The notes beneath the pieces are model-generated. The model was not told the DNA's origin. It saw only the letters and a program-made list of their open reading frames with translations, and did no database searches. A DNA stretch of 64,000 nt from Gordius sp. MW1. Its lineage: Eukaryota; Nematomorpha; Gordioida; Gordea; Gordiidae. Position numbers and translations under genes: made by a program. The stretch covers positions 992,001-1,056,000 of the forward strand of contig OZ038528.1 in assembly GCA_964036665.1 (NCBI GenBank), in the 5' to 3' direction. This document shows, piece by piece, positions 29,501-38,865 of the stretch. How positions within the stretch are numbered: position 1 is the stretch's first letter; each line of letters starts with the position of its first letter.

Positions 29501-32500
29501 AATTTAGATTTCGTGCTACCTTGTACCCCTGTCCCGAAACCGCTGCCGAGAGGCGAGAAATGGAGATGGGCGTCATGACTAGAATAGAAGACCTTAGCAC
29601 CGTATTCATACATTAATTCATATATAAATATAAATATACTAGACAATATGCCAAAATAAATATATATTTAATGGTAATCAGTCGAGCTCATTAACAATAA
29701 TGGTGGTCCCGGGCGAGGTCGAAAAAATTAAAGCCAACCAGCGGTCATAAGTTAGTCTATTTGCAAAAGCAAAATAAAAGTCTTTTACAGAAGCATAAGT
29801 AAACGGTTATTAAAAAGTATAAATTTCCACGGCAATTAGTGAAAAATTACAAGTTGGACATGACGGACTGTGACGGACAGACAACCAAAAGCGACCCTTA
29901 AATTGCATGGCAGTTAATATGTATGGGCGTTACAGGATTAGAATTAAAGGGGGGGGACAATAACGCTTTAGGGAGGGGGCAAAATAGTCATTTTTTGAAA
30001 TTTAAGCCGTTAATACATCAAAATTAAAAAAAAATCTTGATTCATAGGGGGGCAGCCGCCCCTCCTTGCCACCCCTTAGCTACGCCCACGGAATATTTAC
30101 ACATATAAATATATCTATGCATTTATGGCGTTGTAGGTGTTGAGTCAAACGCAAGAACACAGACACAGGGTGTTGGTGGCTGCGGCTAAAAATATCAAGA
30201 TCTGGTTCATAAAAGTGCGCAAAATCAAGGCGATTTACCACACCCTCAACATGTTCAGTTTGGACGTGACGCAAAAGTGTTTGATCGCCGAAGGATGGTG
30301 TCCCCTCCCCGACCTCGACAAGATACAATTGGCTCTGAGGCGAGGAGAGGTAGGCACCCCTCCCCTCCCCTCCCCTCTCCTAGTGTGGCCAAAAGCGGCT
30401 GGTTTTGCCTTGGTCCGGTTGACAAGAACAGACCAAAGGCTTGGTCAAATTTTTGGTCTATCCATGTTTGGTCGACCTTAGGGCTTGTCTTAATATCGAA
30501 TTCATATTCAAATTGCACGAATTTATCTTTGTTTAAATATCTAATTCAATTTCATGGGTTAAACTCGGTTGTAATTATTATTAATATTTTGTTTTTCGAT
30601 AGTTGATAACGTTTTTTCGTTTATTTTAACTCATCCAATACCAAATATTTTGCATCCTACAAAATCGCTGCATTATGTTATGCCTCTGAAAGGTAAATCT
30701 GCTGTGAATTCCAAGTTAATAGAGGACTATGTTATAACCCGTACCGTACGACGATTTTTGTTGCGCACCAAAATCCGATATCAAGACAAGCCCTTAGTCG
30801 ACATAAACAGACCAAAGGCTTGGTCAAATTTTTGGTCTGTTTATCCGGGCGAACCAGCCGCTTTGACAGCACTACTTTACCCTATCATACATATATATAT
30901 ATCATATTCATATATTGTGGTGCGTTAGGAGAATAGTGGGAGCACTGTGCCTTGCATAGTAAATCGCATGGATTATGGGAACGCGACTCCACCGACCTAC
31001 AATAGGGTTAACAAGTACACTAGCGGCTTTCAAAACATCGTAGACGCTTACGGGGCTGCCAAATACAGGGAAGTGAATCCGGGTATGTGCTGCTGCTCTC
31101 CACCTACAATTTTAACCATGATGCGTGAAAGCAGCTTAGCTATCTTTATTACTACTAACTTTTATCAACGCATATAAGTGCCCTACGTCTGCGACATTTG
31201 TCATCTTAAGTTGATCAACGTCTTTCCCGTGTGCCATTCCATGTCCTATCGATCATAAAAACGCGTTTTTCGGCCGACTCCATCAGAATTTCATAAAATT
31301 TGGTGGAAATGTTGAAACTAGTAAATTATTAATTAAAATTTTAGCTCATTTGGGCCACTACTTTTTGAGTTGTGGGCGCTTGAAGGTCGGAAAAACATAT
31401 CGGTTCGTGAATACACAATAAAATTTATAAGTCATTGGTCCCTAAATTATAGATTCTTTTTGTAGCAATAGTGTCTCCAAAACTAAAAGCAAATTTTTCG
31501 ATTGGTCATCTTATAAGGGTAAAAATGGCATAAATACTGTTGAACCCTCTCATACTGTTTCAAATTTGAGATAAATGTTTTTATTACCTATAATATCAAA
31601 TTAAATAAAAAAAGTAGGGCTGCCATCTTGAAATGGTCTAAATTGCTAAAGGGTATTCTATTTATTTGCCGTCAAAATGACCCTAGAAATAAATAATTTT
31701 CCTGGTTTTAACATTTTCACCAAAATTTATAAAAATCTGAGGGGTTTGGCCTGCCGAAAACGTGGCGATTAGAGATGGAATGTCTATACGAAATATCACA
31801 TTAGCTAGTGTTGTAAAAATGGCTGGATTTTGTTTGCTCGACCTTTGATTTTACATGAGACTAACGGTAGCCAGATGGTGTGTTTTTCAAATTTTTACTC
31901 AGCCTAGAGGTCGACTAAGAAAAGCCGGCCCAAAAACCTTAGTCTGTTCACGTTTAGTCGATTGAAACCGAAGGTCGACCAAACAAAATCCAGCCGTTTT
32001 TACAACACTAACATGAGCAGTCTATGTAGTCTGTGGTTTTAACACGGGCGCGCTCTTAAGCTTTTAGATGTTATGTTATGATGAGAATGATTATGATGTA
32101 AATATTTTAGCACCGTACACCATCGTGACATTTCCTTTCCTTTTCGCCGTGATGTTTGGGGATGCTGGTCACGGTCTATTGATGGCACTAGTCGGTCTTT
32201 ACATGATCGTCAAGGAACGCTCTTTGGCTCGGGCTGGAAGGAACGAGGTATTATTAATAGTATTCACTAACAACTAGAGACCTGCCTGCACAACCTACCC
32301 GACATCGGGTTTAGGGTTGGAAATTTTAAAATGCTTTTGGGTCGGGTTCGGGTTGATAAAAGTGACTTTGCAGTTCTCTACTAACAAAATCGTTCGCGGA
32401 TTCTTGGCCAATTTTGGAAGATCCTCTCGATGATGCTATGTCAGAATAGTTTATCGTTTTATGTGACGCATTTTGTCTTTTATATTTCATGTATTTATAT

Positions 32501-35500
32501 TATTATATTACTGTCAACGGATTTTTAACCAATTAACTTGTAAAAAAAGGTTACTTTGCAGTTCTCTACTAACAACTATGTTATTACGACGCGATACTCA
32601 ACGTATTTATTAACATGATACTATCACTAACAACTAGAGACCTGCACAAGTGATTCTACATCGGGTTTAGGGTTGAAAATTTTAAAAATACTTTTGGGTC
32701 GGGTTAGGGTTTGAAATTAAATTTTTTTTTGGTTGGGTTCGGGTTGATAAAAGTGACTTTGCAGTTCTCTACTAACAATTCTATGTTATTACAACGCGAT
32801 AATCAACGTCTATCCTATTCTGTATTGCAATGATAATCTAACCTATCCTAGACTTTTGGGATATTTTATGGCGGTCGTTACATCATTCTCATGATGGGTC
32901 TGTTCAGCATATACACCGGACTCCTGTACAATGATATATTCTCGAAATCCATAAACATCTTCGGTTCATCCTGGAGGGCTGGAAATAATTTAACGGCCCA
33001 AGACTTGAGAGAAACGCCCCACATCGGTCTCGATCCCGCCTACCCTGGGATCTACGCCGGACACCCATACCCGTACGGTGTTGACCCGATTTGGCAAATG
33101 TCTAAAAATAAGATCACCTTCAGCAACAGCTACAAAATGAAGATTTCCATCATCATAGGCGTCATACACATGATGCTCGGTATCTCCCTCTCCCTCTTCA
33201 ACCACGTGTAAGGGGCCTTTCACCGATTGGCTTAAATAGTTTCCCACTTGACCTTTAGTGTTGTGGCTGGGTTTTGTCTTGTCCACCTCGGGGTTTTAGT
33301 CGACTAAACGTAAACAAACCGTAAAAGGTTTTTTGCTCTTTGTTTTTCAGGGGCTACCTTTAGGCTAAGTCGAAATGTGAAAAATAGACGACCAGAGTCG
33401 ACCGTTAGTCCTAGTTAAACCAAAGGTCGACCCCACAAAATTCAGCCGTTTCTACAACTCTACCGCCCATTCATTTTAGTTTACTTACGCTAACGACACT
33501 TTATTTTACATTTCCAGACACTTTCGTCAACCGATGAACATAATATGCGAATTCATTCCCCAAATGCTCTTTTTGTTTTGCCTGTTCGGTTACTTGTGCA
33601 TCGTCATCATAGTTAAGTGGATCAAATTCGACGCCAAACAATCCAAATGCGCCCCGAGCCTTCTGATTAACCTGATTAACATGTTTCTCATGACGTATCC
33701 TCCGCCCGAGAAGGGCAATACTTGCAGCCCTTGGCTCTACAAAGGACAAGTAAGGGCTTGTCTTAATATCGCATTTTGCTGCGTAGCAAAAATCGTCCTA
33801 CGGGTTTTTATAACATAGCCCCCTGCCTTAACTTCGAATTCACAGCAGCAGATTTACATTTTAGACGCATAACGTAATGCAGCGATTTTGTTAGATGCAA
33901 CATTTTCCCTAAGCTTAAATGTTGCATGTTTTTAAATTTTTTAGGTATCAGTAAAGTTTAGATTTAATCTCGAGCGTTTAAATAAACGAAAAAACGTTTT
34001 TAACTATCATCAAACAAAATAATAATAATTACGACCGAGTTTGACGCATGAAATTGAATCGGATTAGACAAAGATAAATTCGCGCGATATGAATCTGATA
34101 TTGAGACAAGCCCTAAGTGTTCATACACATTTTTGCGTAAAATTATATGGAAACATTATATACTTTAATCTCCCGCAGAAACCATTGCAAATGGCGCTCG
34201 TTATCATAGCCGTCTTATGCATTCCCTGGATGCTCCTGCCCAAACCTTTGCTCCTCCGACGCAAAAACAAATACTACCTCAAGGTTGGTTACTACCCATC
34301 CTTTTTACCCTTTATTTACACTCTAACTTCGGAAACAAACTTATATTTGTGCTTTAAACGGTAGAGTACCAGGAGCAGTTCTAAGAGTTTTAAGACACCG
34401 TACAACTTGTACATTTCTCGCATGATTTCTTGTCTAACTTGAGCACGTTTAATTTTATTGCACGATTATTTGATATATTATGAGCATGATGCACGTTTTA
34501 ATTAGAGTTGTTGAATTGCTAACTTGCTTCAAAGTCCAGACGCGAGCACGCACACTGAGTTGCTTAATATGCGCGTTAGCACAATATGTGCTCGCTGTTC
34601 GTTGCACTAGGCAGAACAGTAGCTCGTAAAATTGTTCGGAGGCCTAGCAGAAACTCGAGCAGATGGTAGCTGGAGTTGTAGCATGTTAGCAATCTAACAA
34701 CTCTAGTTTTAATTATCCAAACACGTAACGGGTAAGTTTGGTATTTTTTAATCACAAATGTTGCATGCTTTTATTATTTATTTATATGTATATGTGCATG
34801 ATTTGTTTCTATGAACGCACGTGAATAAGTATCATCGCACGTTGGTACAATTTATGATTTATAAATCTTTGCATGCTTTCCCATCCTCTTCACCCTTCAT
34901 TACCCATGCATGCTTGCTCTCCTTCCAGCGTAAAACTCGTTTAATGGGTATGGAAAATCCGGTGCTTGATGCGCATCATTCAACCAACCCTGATTTACCG
35001 AATAACAGGAGACTCACTTCCACCTTTCCCTCCTCCGATAACCAGACCCCTACAACCACCTCATCTAGTCAGGTTTTATTCCCCCCCCTTCCCCCACCAA
35101 CTAGCGTTTAAAAACGGCTGGGTTTTGCTTGGTCTACCTTTGGTCTTAGTCGGCTAAGCATAAACAAACCAACCGTTTTTTGGCGCCCGTTTTTCTTAGT
35201 CGCAAAAATAGACCAAAGAGGTTTTTTGGTCTGTTTATGTTTAGTTGACTAAATAACCAAAGGTGGACCAAACAAAACTCAGTTATATTTACAAAACTAC
35301 CACCAACTAACATCCATCCTGGTAGGCAGGCCAGTCTCCAACCCTTGTCGTCGTCACAGCATGCATGATTCTAACTAATATTTACATATATAAACACACA
35401 AATATGTATATGTGTTATTTTCACGAAAATTGTAAATCCATATGTTATCTATGCTGTGTGCCCCATGTTTAGCACGGCCTTTTGAGCCCCAACAACTCAG

Positions 35501-36375
35501 CGCCCACGCCAGGCTCCATATCTAGACGCCCGTCCAACGCAGCAGACCAAGGGCACGGCGCCGAAAGTAATGGCTCGGACCACGAGCAAGTGGTAATGTT
35601 TTTTAGAGATATATTGGTCTATACACACTTATTACCTTAGTTTAATTTCCCCGAAATTATGATTGAACAAGCCATACATACGATCGAATTTTGCTTGGGT
35701 TGCCTGTCTCATACCGCCTCTTACCTCCGACTTTGGGCTTTGAGTTTGGCCCACGCCCGTGAGTATACTCTTTCCATGCAATGCACTTTATCCCATTCAG
35801 CATCGAGGGGCTAATCATCATTTTAAATTTTGTCTTTTGTTGCATTGCGCAGAATTATCGGAAGTTTTGTGGAATATGGTGTTTCGCGTTGGATTCAAAT
35901 TCTCAAGCAATGTCGGGAGCATAGTTATATTTTGCGTTTTCGCCATTTGGGCCGTCCTCACGATTGGCATACTACTCTTCATGGAAGGTCTTTCAGCCTT
36001 TTTGCACGCCCTCCGTTTACACTGGTATAATTTACTTAATACAAGTGTTGTATGAATGGCTGAGTTTTATTTTGGTCGACTAAACATAAACAGACCAAAG
36101 GCTTTTTGGTCTGTAGTTGCATAAATAGACCACAAAGGTTATTTGATCAAACCTTTAGCTTGTTTATGTTTAGTCGATCAAACAAAACCCAGCCGTTTTT
36201 ACAATACCCATAAACCACACGAGATGGTTCGAATGGATATAATGCAAACTCTTATTTTATTTATAGGGTCGAATTTCAGAGCAAATTTTACGCTGGAACC
36301 GGGTACCTATTTGAACCTTTCTCTTTTCAGTACATACAAGACTCGGTCGCAATGATCGGGGTAGAAGATATGTGA
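26530..36375 (+). CDS. ATP6V0A: V-type proton ATPase 116 kDa subunit a
   Basis: Complete gene. Exons: 26530-26646, 26688-26864, 26903-27031, 4a 27334-27761 or 4b 28050-28303, 28657-28783, 29344-29426, 29508-29601, 30137-30349, 30929-31082, 32111-32247, 32852-33207, 33518-33749, 34179-34283, 34929-35072, 35473-35592, 35641-35758, 35853-36024, 36267-36375. The frame closes with either exon 4: 1004 aa with 4a, 946 aa with 4b (usual about 840). This is the membrane a subunit of the Vo sector, which forms the proton half-channels and links Vo to V1. Marks: N-terminal [10 protein letters not shown] and [79 protein letters not shown]; and [18 protein letters not shown], with the essential proton-transfer Arg at residue 902 (4a) or 844 (4b). 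C-terminus [20 protein letters not shown]. The extra length lies in exon 4 and in the Ser/Pro/Asn-rich exons 34929-35592. Short introns (38-41 nt) at the 5' end, TE-filled ones later. Confidence 0.97.
27334..27761 (+). other. V-ATPase a-subunit alternative exon 4a
   Basis: Open from the AG at 27332-27333 to a GTAATA donor, phase 0 in and phase 2 out. Encodes an Asn/Asp-rich stretch ([20 protein letters not shown]), then [12 protein letters not shown] and a closing AALKLG that joins FVAGVLL exactly as in animal a subunits. It cannot be joined to exon 4b without breaking the frame (phase 2 out, phase 0 in), which argues for mutually exclusive use. The 5' boundary is less sure than the 3' one. 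Confidence 0.8.
28050..28303 (+). other. V-ATPase a-subunit alternative exon 4b
   Basis: Acceptor TTGTTAG, phase 0 in; donor GGG|GTTATA, phase 2 out, the same pair of phases as exon 4a. Encodes [19 protein letters not shown], a [20 protein letters not shown] segment and a closing VTGDLG that also joins FVAGVLL. The RRRSS and acidic DSDTEAED parts look like phosphorylation targets (inference). Confidence 0.8.
28943..29308. mobile_element. Family A MITE, partial copy plus fuller copy in a local duplication
   Basis: 28943-28990 is a left-end fragment (TAGTGTTGTTAAAAAGGGCT) and 29152-29308 a nearly complete copy with a decayed right end. The DNA before each is similar (catgtttaagtgtttatac and catgtttaaatgtttacac), so about 200 bp was duplicated locally. 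Intron 5 of the V-ATPase gene. Confidence 0.65.
29695..29925. repeat. Dispersed repeat (copy at 25000-25235)
   Basis: Same family and direction as 25000-25235 (agccaaccagcggtcataag, ttttacagaagcataagt, gtgaaaaattacaagttgga, taaattgcatggcagttaat). Lies in intron 7 of the V-ATPase gene, directly before a GGGCGTAGC-type element. Confidence 0.65.
29923..30091. mobile_element. GGGCGTAGCCAG inverted-repeat element
   Basis: Reversed relative to the copy at 8109: starts atgggcgttacaggattag, then gggggacaataacgcttta, and ends gccacccc-ttagctacgcccacgg. Inverted termini with G/C-rich edges. V-ATPase intron 7. Confidence 0.65.
30386..30869. mobile_element. Family A MITE interrupted by a Harbinger-type MITE
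   Basis: TAGTGTGGCCAAAAGCGGCTG begins the outer element (30386) and gccgctttgacagcacta ends it. It is split at 30481-30793 by the second element: the outer sequence reads gtttggtcgacctta, then resumes with ttagtcgacataaacagacc. V-ATPase intron 8. Confidence 0.85.
30481..30793. mobile_element. Harbinger-type MITE, TTA duplication
   Basis: 313 bp with ends GGGCTTGTCTTAATATCG and cGATATCAAGACAAGCCC, flanked by TTA at 30478-30480 and 30794-30796. Related to 33754-34113; the two share acgaatttatctttgt, aactcggt and gcgattttg-type blocks, in inverted order. Inserted within the family A MITE, so it is the younger of the two. Confidence 0.9.
31807..32013. mobile_element. hAT-type MITE (family A)
   Basis: TAGTGTTGTAAAAATGGCTG to GCCGTTTTTACAACACTA, flanked by ACATTAGC and ACATGAGC (7 of 8). 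V-ATPase intron 9, about 100 bp before the exon at 32111. Confidence 0.85.
32274..32785. repeat. Tandem duplication in V-ATPase intron 10
   Basis: A block starting actaacaactagagacctgc and running through catcgggtttagggtt to gtgactttgcagttctctac occurs at about 32265-32390 and again at 32625-32780, with a partial third copy of the end at about 32545-32570. Contains gggtcgggttcgggttg strings. Confidence 0.75.
33257..33467. mobile_element. hAT-type MITE (family A)
   Basis: TAGTGTTGTGGCTGGGTTTTG at the left and cagccgtttctacaactcta at the right with the usual gtcgac core. It occupies most of the 310-nt V-ATPase intron 11. Confidence 0.75.
33754..34113. mobile_element. Harbinger-type MITE inserted at a splice donor
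   Basis: 360 bp, ends GGGCTTGTCTTAATATCGC and GATATTGAGACAAGCCC, flanked by TAA at 33751-33753 and 34114-34116. The first TAA is bases 2-4 of the intron after V-ATPase exon 33518-33749, so the donor now reads GTAA followed by element bases GGGC. Removing the element and one TAA would leave GTAAGTGTT at the start of a short intron of about 66 nt. Confidence 0.92.
34502..34706. mobile_element. TIR element in V-ATPase intron 13
   Basis: Ends TTAGAGTTGTTGAATTGCTA and its near complement tagcaatctaacaactcta, about 205 bp. The body has gcgagcacgcacactgagtt and cagaaactcgagcagatgg, shared with 14020-14260. No coding frame; superfamily not assigned. Confidence 0.75.
35102..35299. mobile_element. hAT-type MITE (family A), exact 8-bp TSD
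   Basis: TAGCGTTTAAAAACGGCTGG to ttatatttacaaaacta, flanked by the exact duplication CCACCAAC at 35094-35101 and 35300-35307. V-ATPase intron 14. This copy and the one at 7100 give the clearest proof of the hAT-type duplication. Confidence 0.9.
36047..36208. mobile_element. hAT-type MITE (family A)
   Basis: agtgttgtatgaatggctga to cagccgtttttacaatacc; core tggtcgactaaacataaac. Fills most of the last V-ATPase intron (36025-36266). Confidence 0.75.
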
Positions 36376-38149
36376 AAAGCTGCTTTATATATTCGTTCGG
36401 TGTTTTAAAATTTGTTTAAACTACATGGCTTAACATTTTATCTCTTTCTCATAATCATCGTTTATCTCATGTTTTACTTATAGATATGTGGTGTACCATT
36501 ACTTGCTTACACACATTTAATAACGTTCTTCAGTGTTAATTTAACCTTATTTACATAGATTATTATCTACGCTTTATACACTTTCAATTTCAAATCGTGC
36601 TTTATTTTGCATATTAATAAAGTTTAAATTGTATGTCTTGACATTTGATGGTGATTCATATATCTAGCTCCGATTTAAAGTGCTTGGGAGTGACGATTCA
36701 AATTTTTTTTACCTATTTTTACAAACTCTTCGTTGTTCATACACAATATTATTAAATCATTTCAATATATTTGCTTGATTTTTGATTCAAAGAAACAACA
36801 CGGGAGGGGCATCAGTCTAGTTCGAGAATGATATGATACTCTCAGTTAACACAATAGTATTAACATTTTAATAAGTAAAAGTACCTTAATTTAAAAAATT
36901 CTCTAAAGTTCTTGGTCATCTCGTATTAATTAGGGTGCAATATATTTATTTCACAAGTTTCTTTCGACTTGTGTTGTAAAAACGGTTGGGTTTTGTTTGG
37001 TCGACCTTTTGTTTTGTCGACTAAACATAAACACACCAATACCAAGGTCGACCATTAATCTTAGTTAAACCAAAAGTCGACCGAACAAAACCCATCCGTT
37101 TTTGCAACACTACTTCAGCCAACCTTGTTGTACTGATTGCCATATAGTACCAAGCAAATGATATAAGGTCACTTAGATAAATCCAAGAGCTATTTTTAAG
37201 CCATTTCACATCAAGCGAAAGACTTGTAAAGTTTTTTGACATTGGCATTGAGTTAGCTCTGAGCCTAAAAATAATTTCGCGCTAAAAGCTAAATGCCCCC
37301 GCCCTTTAATAAAAACGTGTGAATTTGTTTTTTCCAACCCGATTCGATTTAAAGTATAAAATTTAACCGTGGCCAGATTTGAATATAATTTTTAACCCAA
37401 TGCCCCTCGCGTCTATAAAATAGCAATATTAACTTTTAGAGCGAGATAGGTTTAACGCAGCAACATTACAAAAAATTAATTAATCCTTATGCAATGATTT
37501 AGTATCATTTAAGTGAAAAAATTCAAAAGCTGGATTTAGTGGTGGGAAAAACCTTAGGTGGGGGGGTCCCGAGGTTCGCCCAAGGTCAGGTTTTAGGTTA
37601 GATTGTTTTAAAACCTGAGGTTTTAAACCAACCTAACCTTAAACCTTTTAGGCTTAGCATGGGTTTTGCATCCACCTAAGGGTTCTTCAACGTCCCAAAC
37701 TAAAATTTTGGGGCAAGATTCAAACTCTAGCCCAAAACATTAGGTCGGAACGAAATGCAAAACCCCGAGAAACCCCAACAGGTCACCTTGGGGTTTCCAT
37801 TCATAAGGTATGGTTTTTATATCCTAATATTTTGACAAATAAATTCTTAATTATTATTTGTTTTGATTTAAAAAATAAATTTAAATAATATTGTATCCTA
37901 ATATCAATATATAAAATAAAAACTCGGGCCTTCGGCCCTCGTGGGAATGGGGAGGGGGGAAGAGAAGGGGGAACGAAACTCATCTATACTCCGTAGAAAT
38001 GTATCATATTTGCTATGCAATTTATGGGCGAGAAAGGTGGGAAGGGGCGAGAATGCCCATAGGGGGGTATTAAATGCAAAATTATTAGTTAATTTTTAAT
38101 TTATACAAATATTTAAAAAGTAAAATGGTATTAACAAGAACAATATATT
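36376..38149. other. Intergenic region
   Basis: 3' flank of the V-ATPase gene followed by a family A MITE at about 36970-37112 (tgtgttgtaaaaacggttgg to ccgtttttgcaacacta). About 37555-37800 holds an imperfect inverted repeat rich in aggtttt and aaaccc; 37921-38035 a segment with actcgggccttcggccctcg and ctatgcaatttatgggc. A minus-strand frame at 37110-37248 (LDVKWLKNSSWIYLSDLISF) is hydrophobic but unsupported. Confidence 0.5.
36970..37112. mobile_element. hAT-type MITE (family A)
   Basis: Starts TTGTGTTGTAAAAACGGTTG, ends CCGTTTTTGCAACACTA, with the gtcgac core. Flanks are not convincingly duplicated. Intergenic, about 600 bp after the V-ATPase stop. Confidence 0.75.
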
Positions 38150-38750
38150 AATTTTAAAAATTAAAAAATTTGCCCTCGCCGGGATTCGAACCCACATCAG
38201 TAGAGGCATAGGCTTTTGTAGGGGCACAAAGACCCATATCAGTAGAGGCGTAGGCCCTTGTAGGAAAGGGCATAGGGTAGTTATCAATGTTAACCTAATA
38301 TACCCAATTCAAAAACGAAAAAAAAAATTTCGATTTATTTGGCCAATGGTCATTTTTTCATTGGTTAGTAGCCAGCGGACGGTCAAAAATTCATATTATC
38401 AATGGTATTAACAAGAACAAAATATTAATTTAATTTAAAAAAAAAATAAAAAAATATTCGTCCTCTCCTGGGATTGAACACGAGCCTCCAGGGCACAAGG
38501 CTGGCGCCATAACTTGGTGGACAGACAACGGACGGATAATTCAATATATTTCATTGGTCAGTAGCCAGTGGACGGTCAAAAAGTCATATTATCAATGGTA
38601 TTAACAAGAACAAAATATTAATTTAGTTTAAAAAAATTAAAAAAAATTCGTCCCCTCCCTGGCTTGAACCCGACACATCCAGGTCACAAAGCTGGCGCCA
38701 ATAACTTGGTGGACAACGGACGACGGACAACCAAAAACGAGCCCATAAAT
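38150..38750 (-). repeat. tRNA-derived SINE-like copies in near-tandem
   Basis: Read on the minus strand, three stretches end in a tRNA-like 3' half with a B-box-like segment: gggttcgaatcccggcgagg (about 38171-38190), cgtgttcaatcccaggagagg (about 38462-38482) and gggttcaagccagggagggg (about 38652-38671). The second and third also have gtccaccaagttatggcgcc or a close variant, an A-box-like 5' part. Each is followed by ttaatattttgttcttgtta-ataccatt. They are decayed and lack a full cloverleaf. A tRNA-derived SINE family is the simplest reading. Confidence 0.6.
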
Positions 38751-38865
38751 TGCATAAAATTTCCTATTTTAGCTATACAATCAGATAAATGCTTAAAAAA
38801 GCAAACGAAAAACAGTTTATTCCCATCATCCATACATGTAGATGATATGCGCGCGACGACGTAAA

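Noticed and set aside
29311..30606. Minus- and plus-strand frames around the V-ATPase exons 29344-30349
   Set aside because: Shadows of the real exons or of MITE sequence; the plus-strand V-ATPase frame is the conserved one.
37110..37248. Hydrophobic minus-strand frame as a membrane-protein exon
   Set aside because: No matching splice partners or family; it runs into a MITE on one side.
38171..38671. Functional tRNA genes
   Set aside because: Only B-box-like halves with decayed 5' parts; no complete cloverleaf can be drawn.
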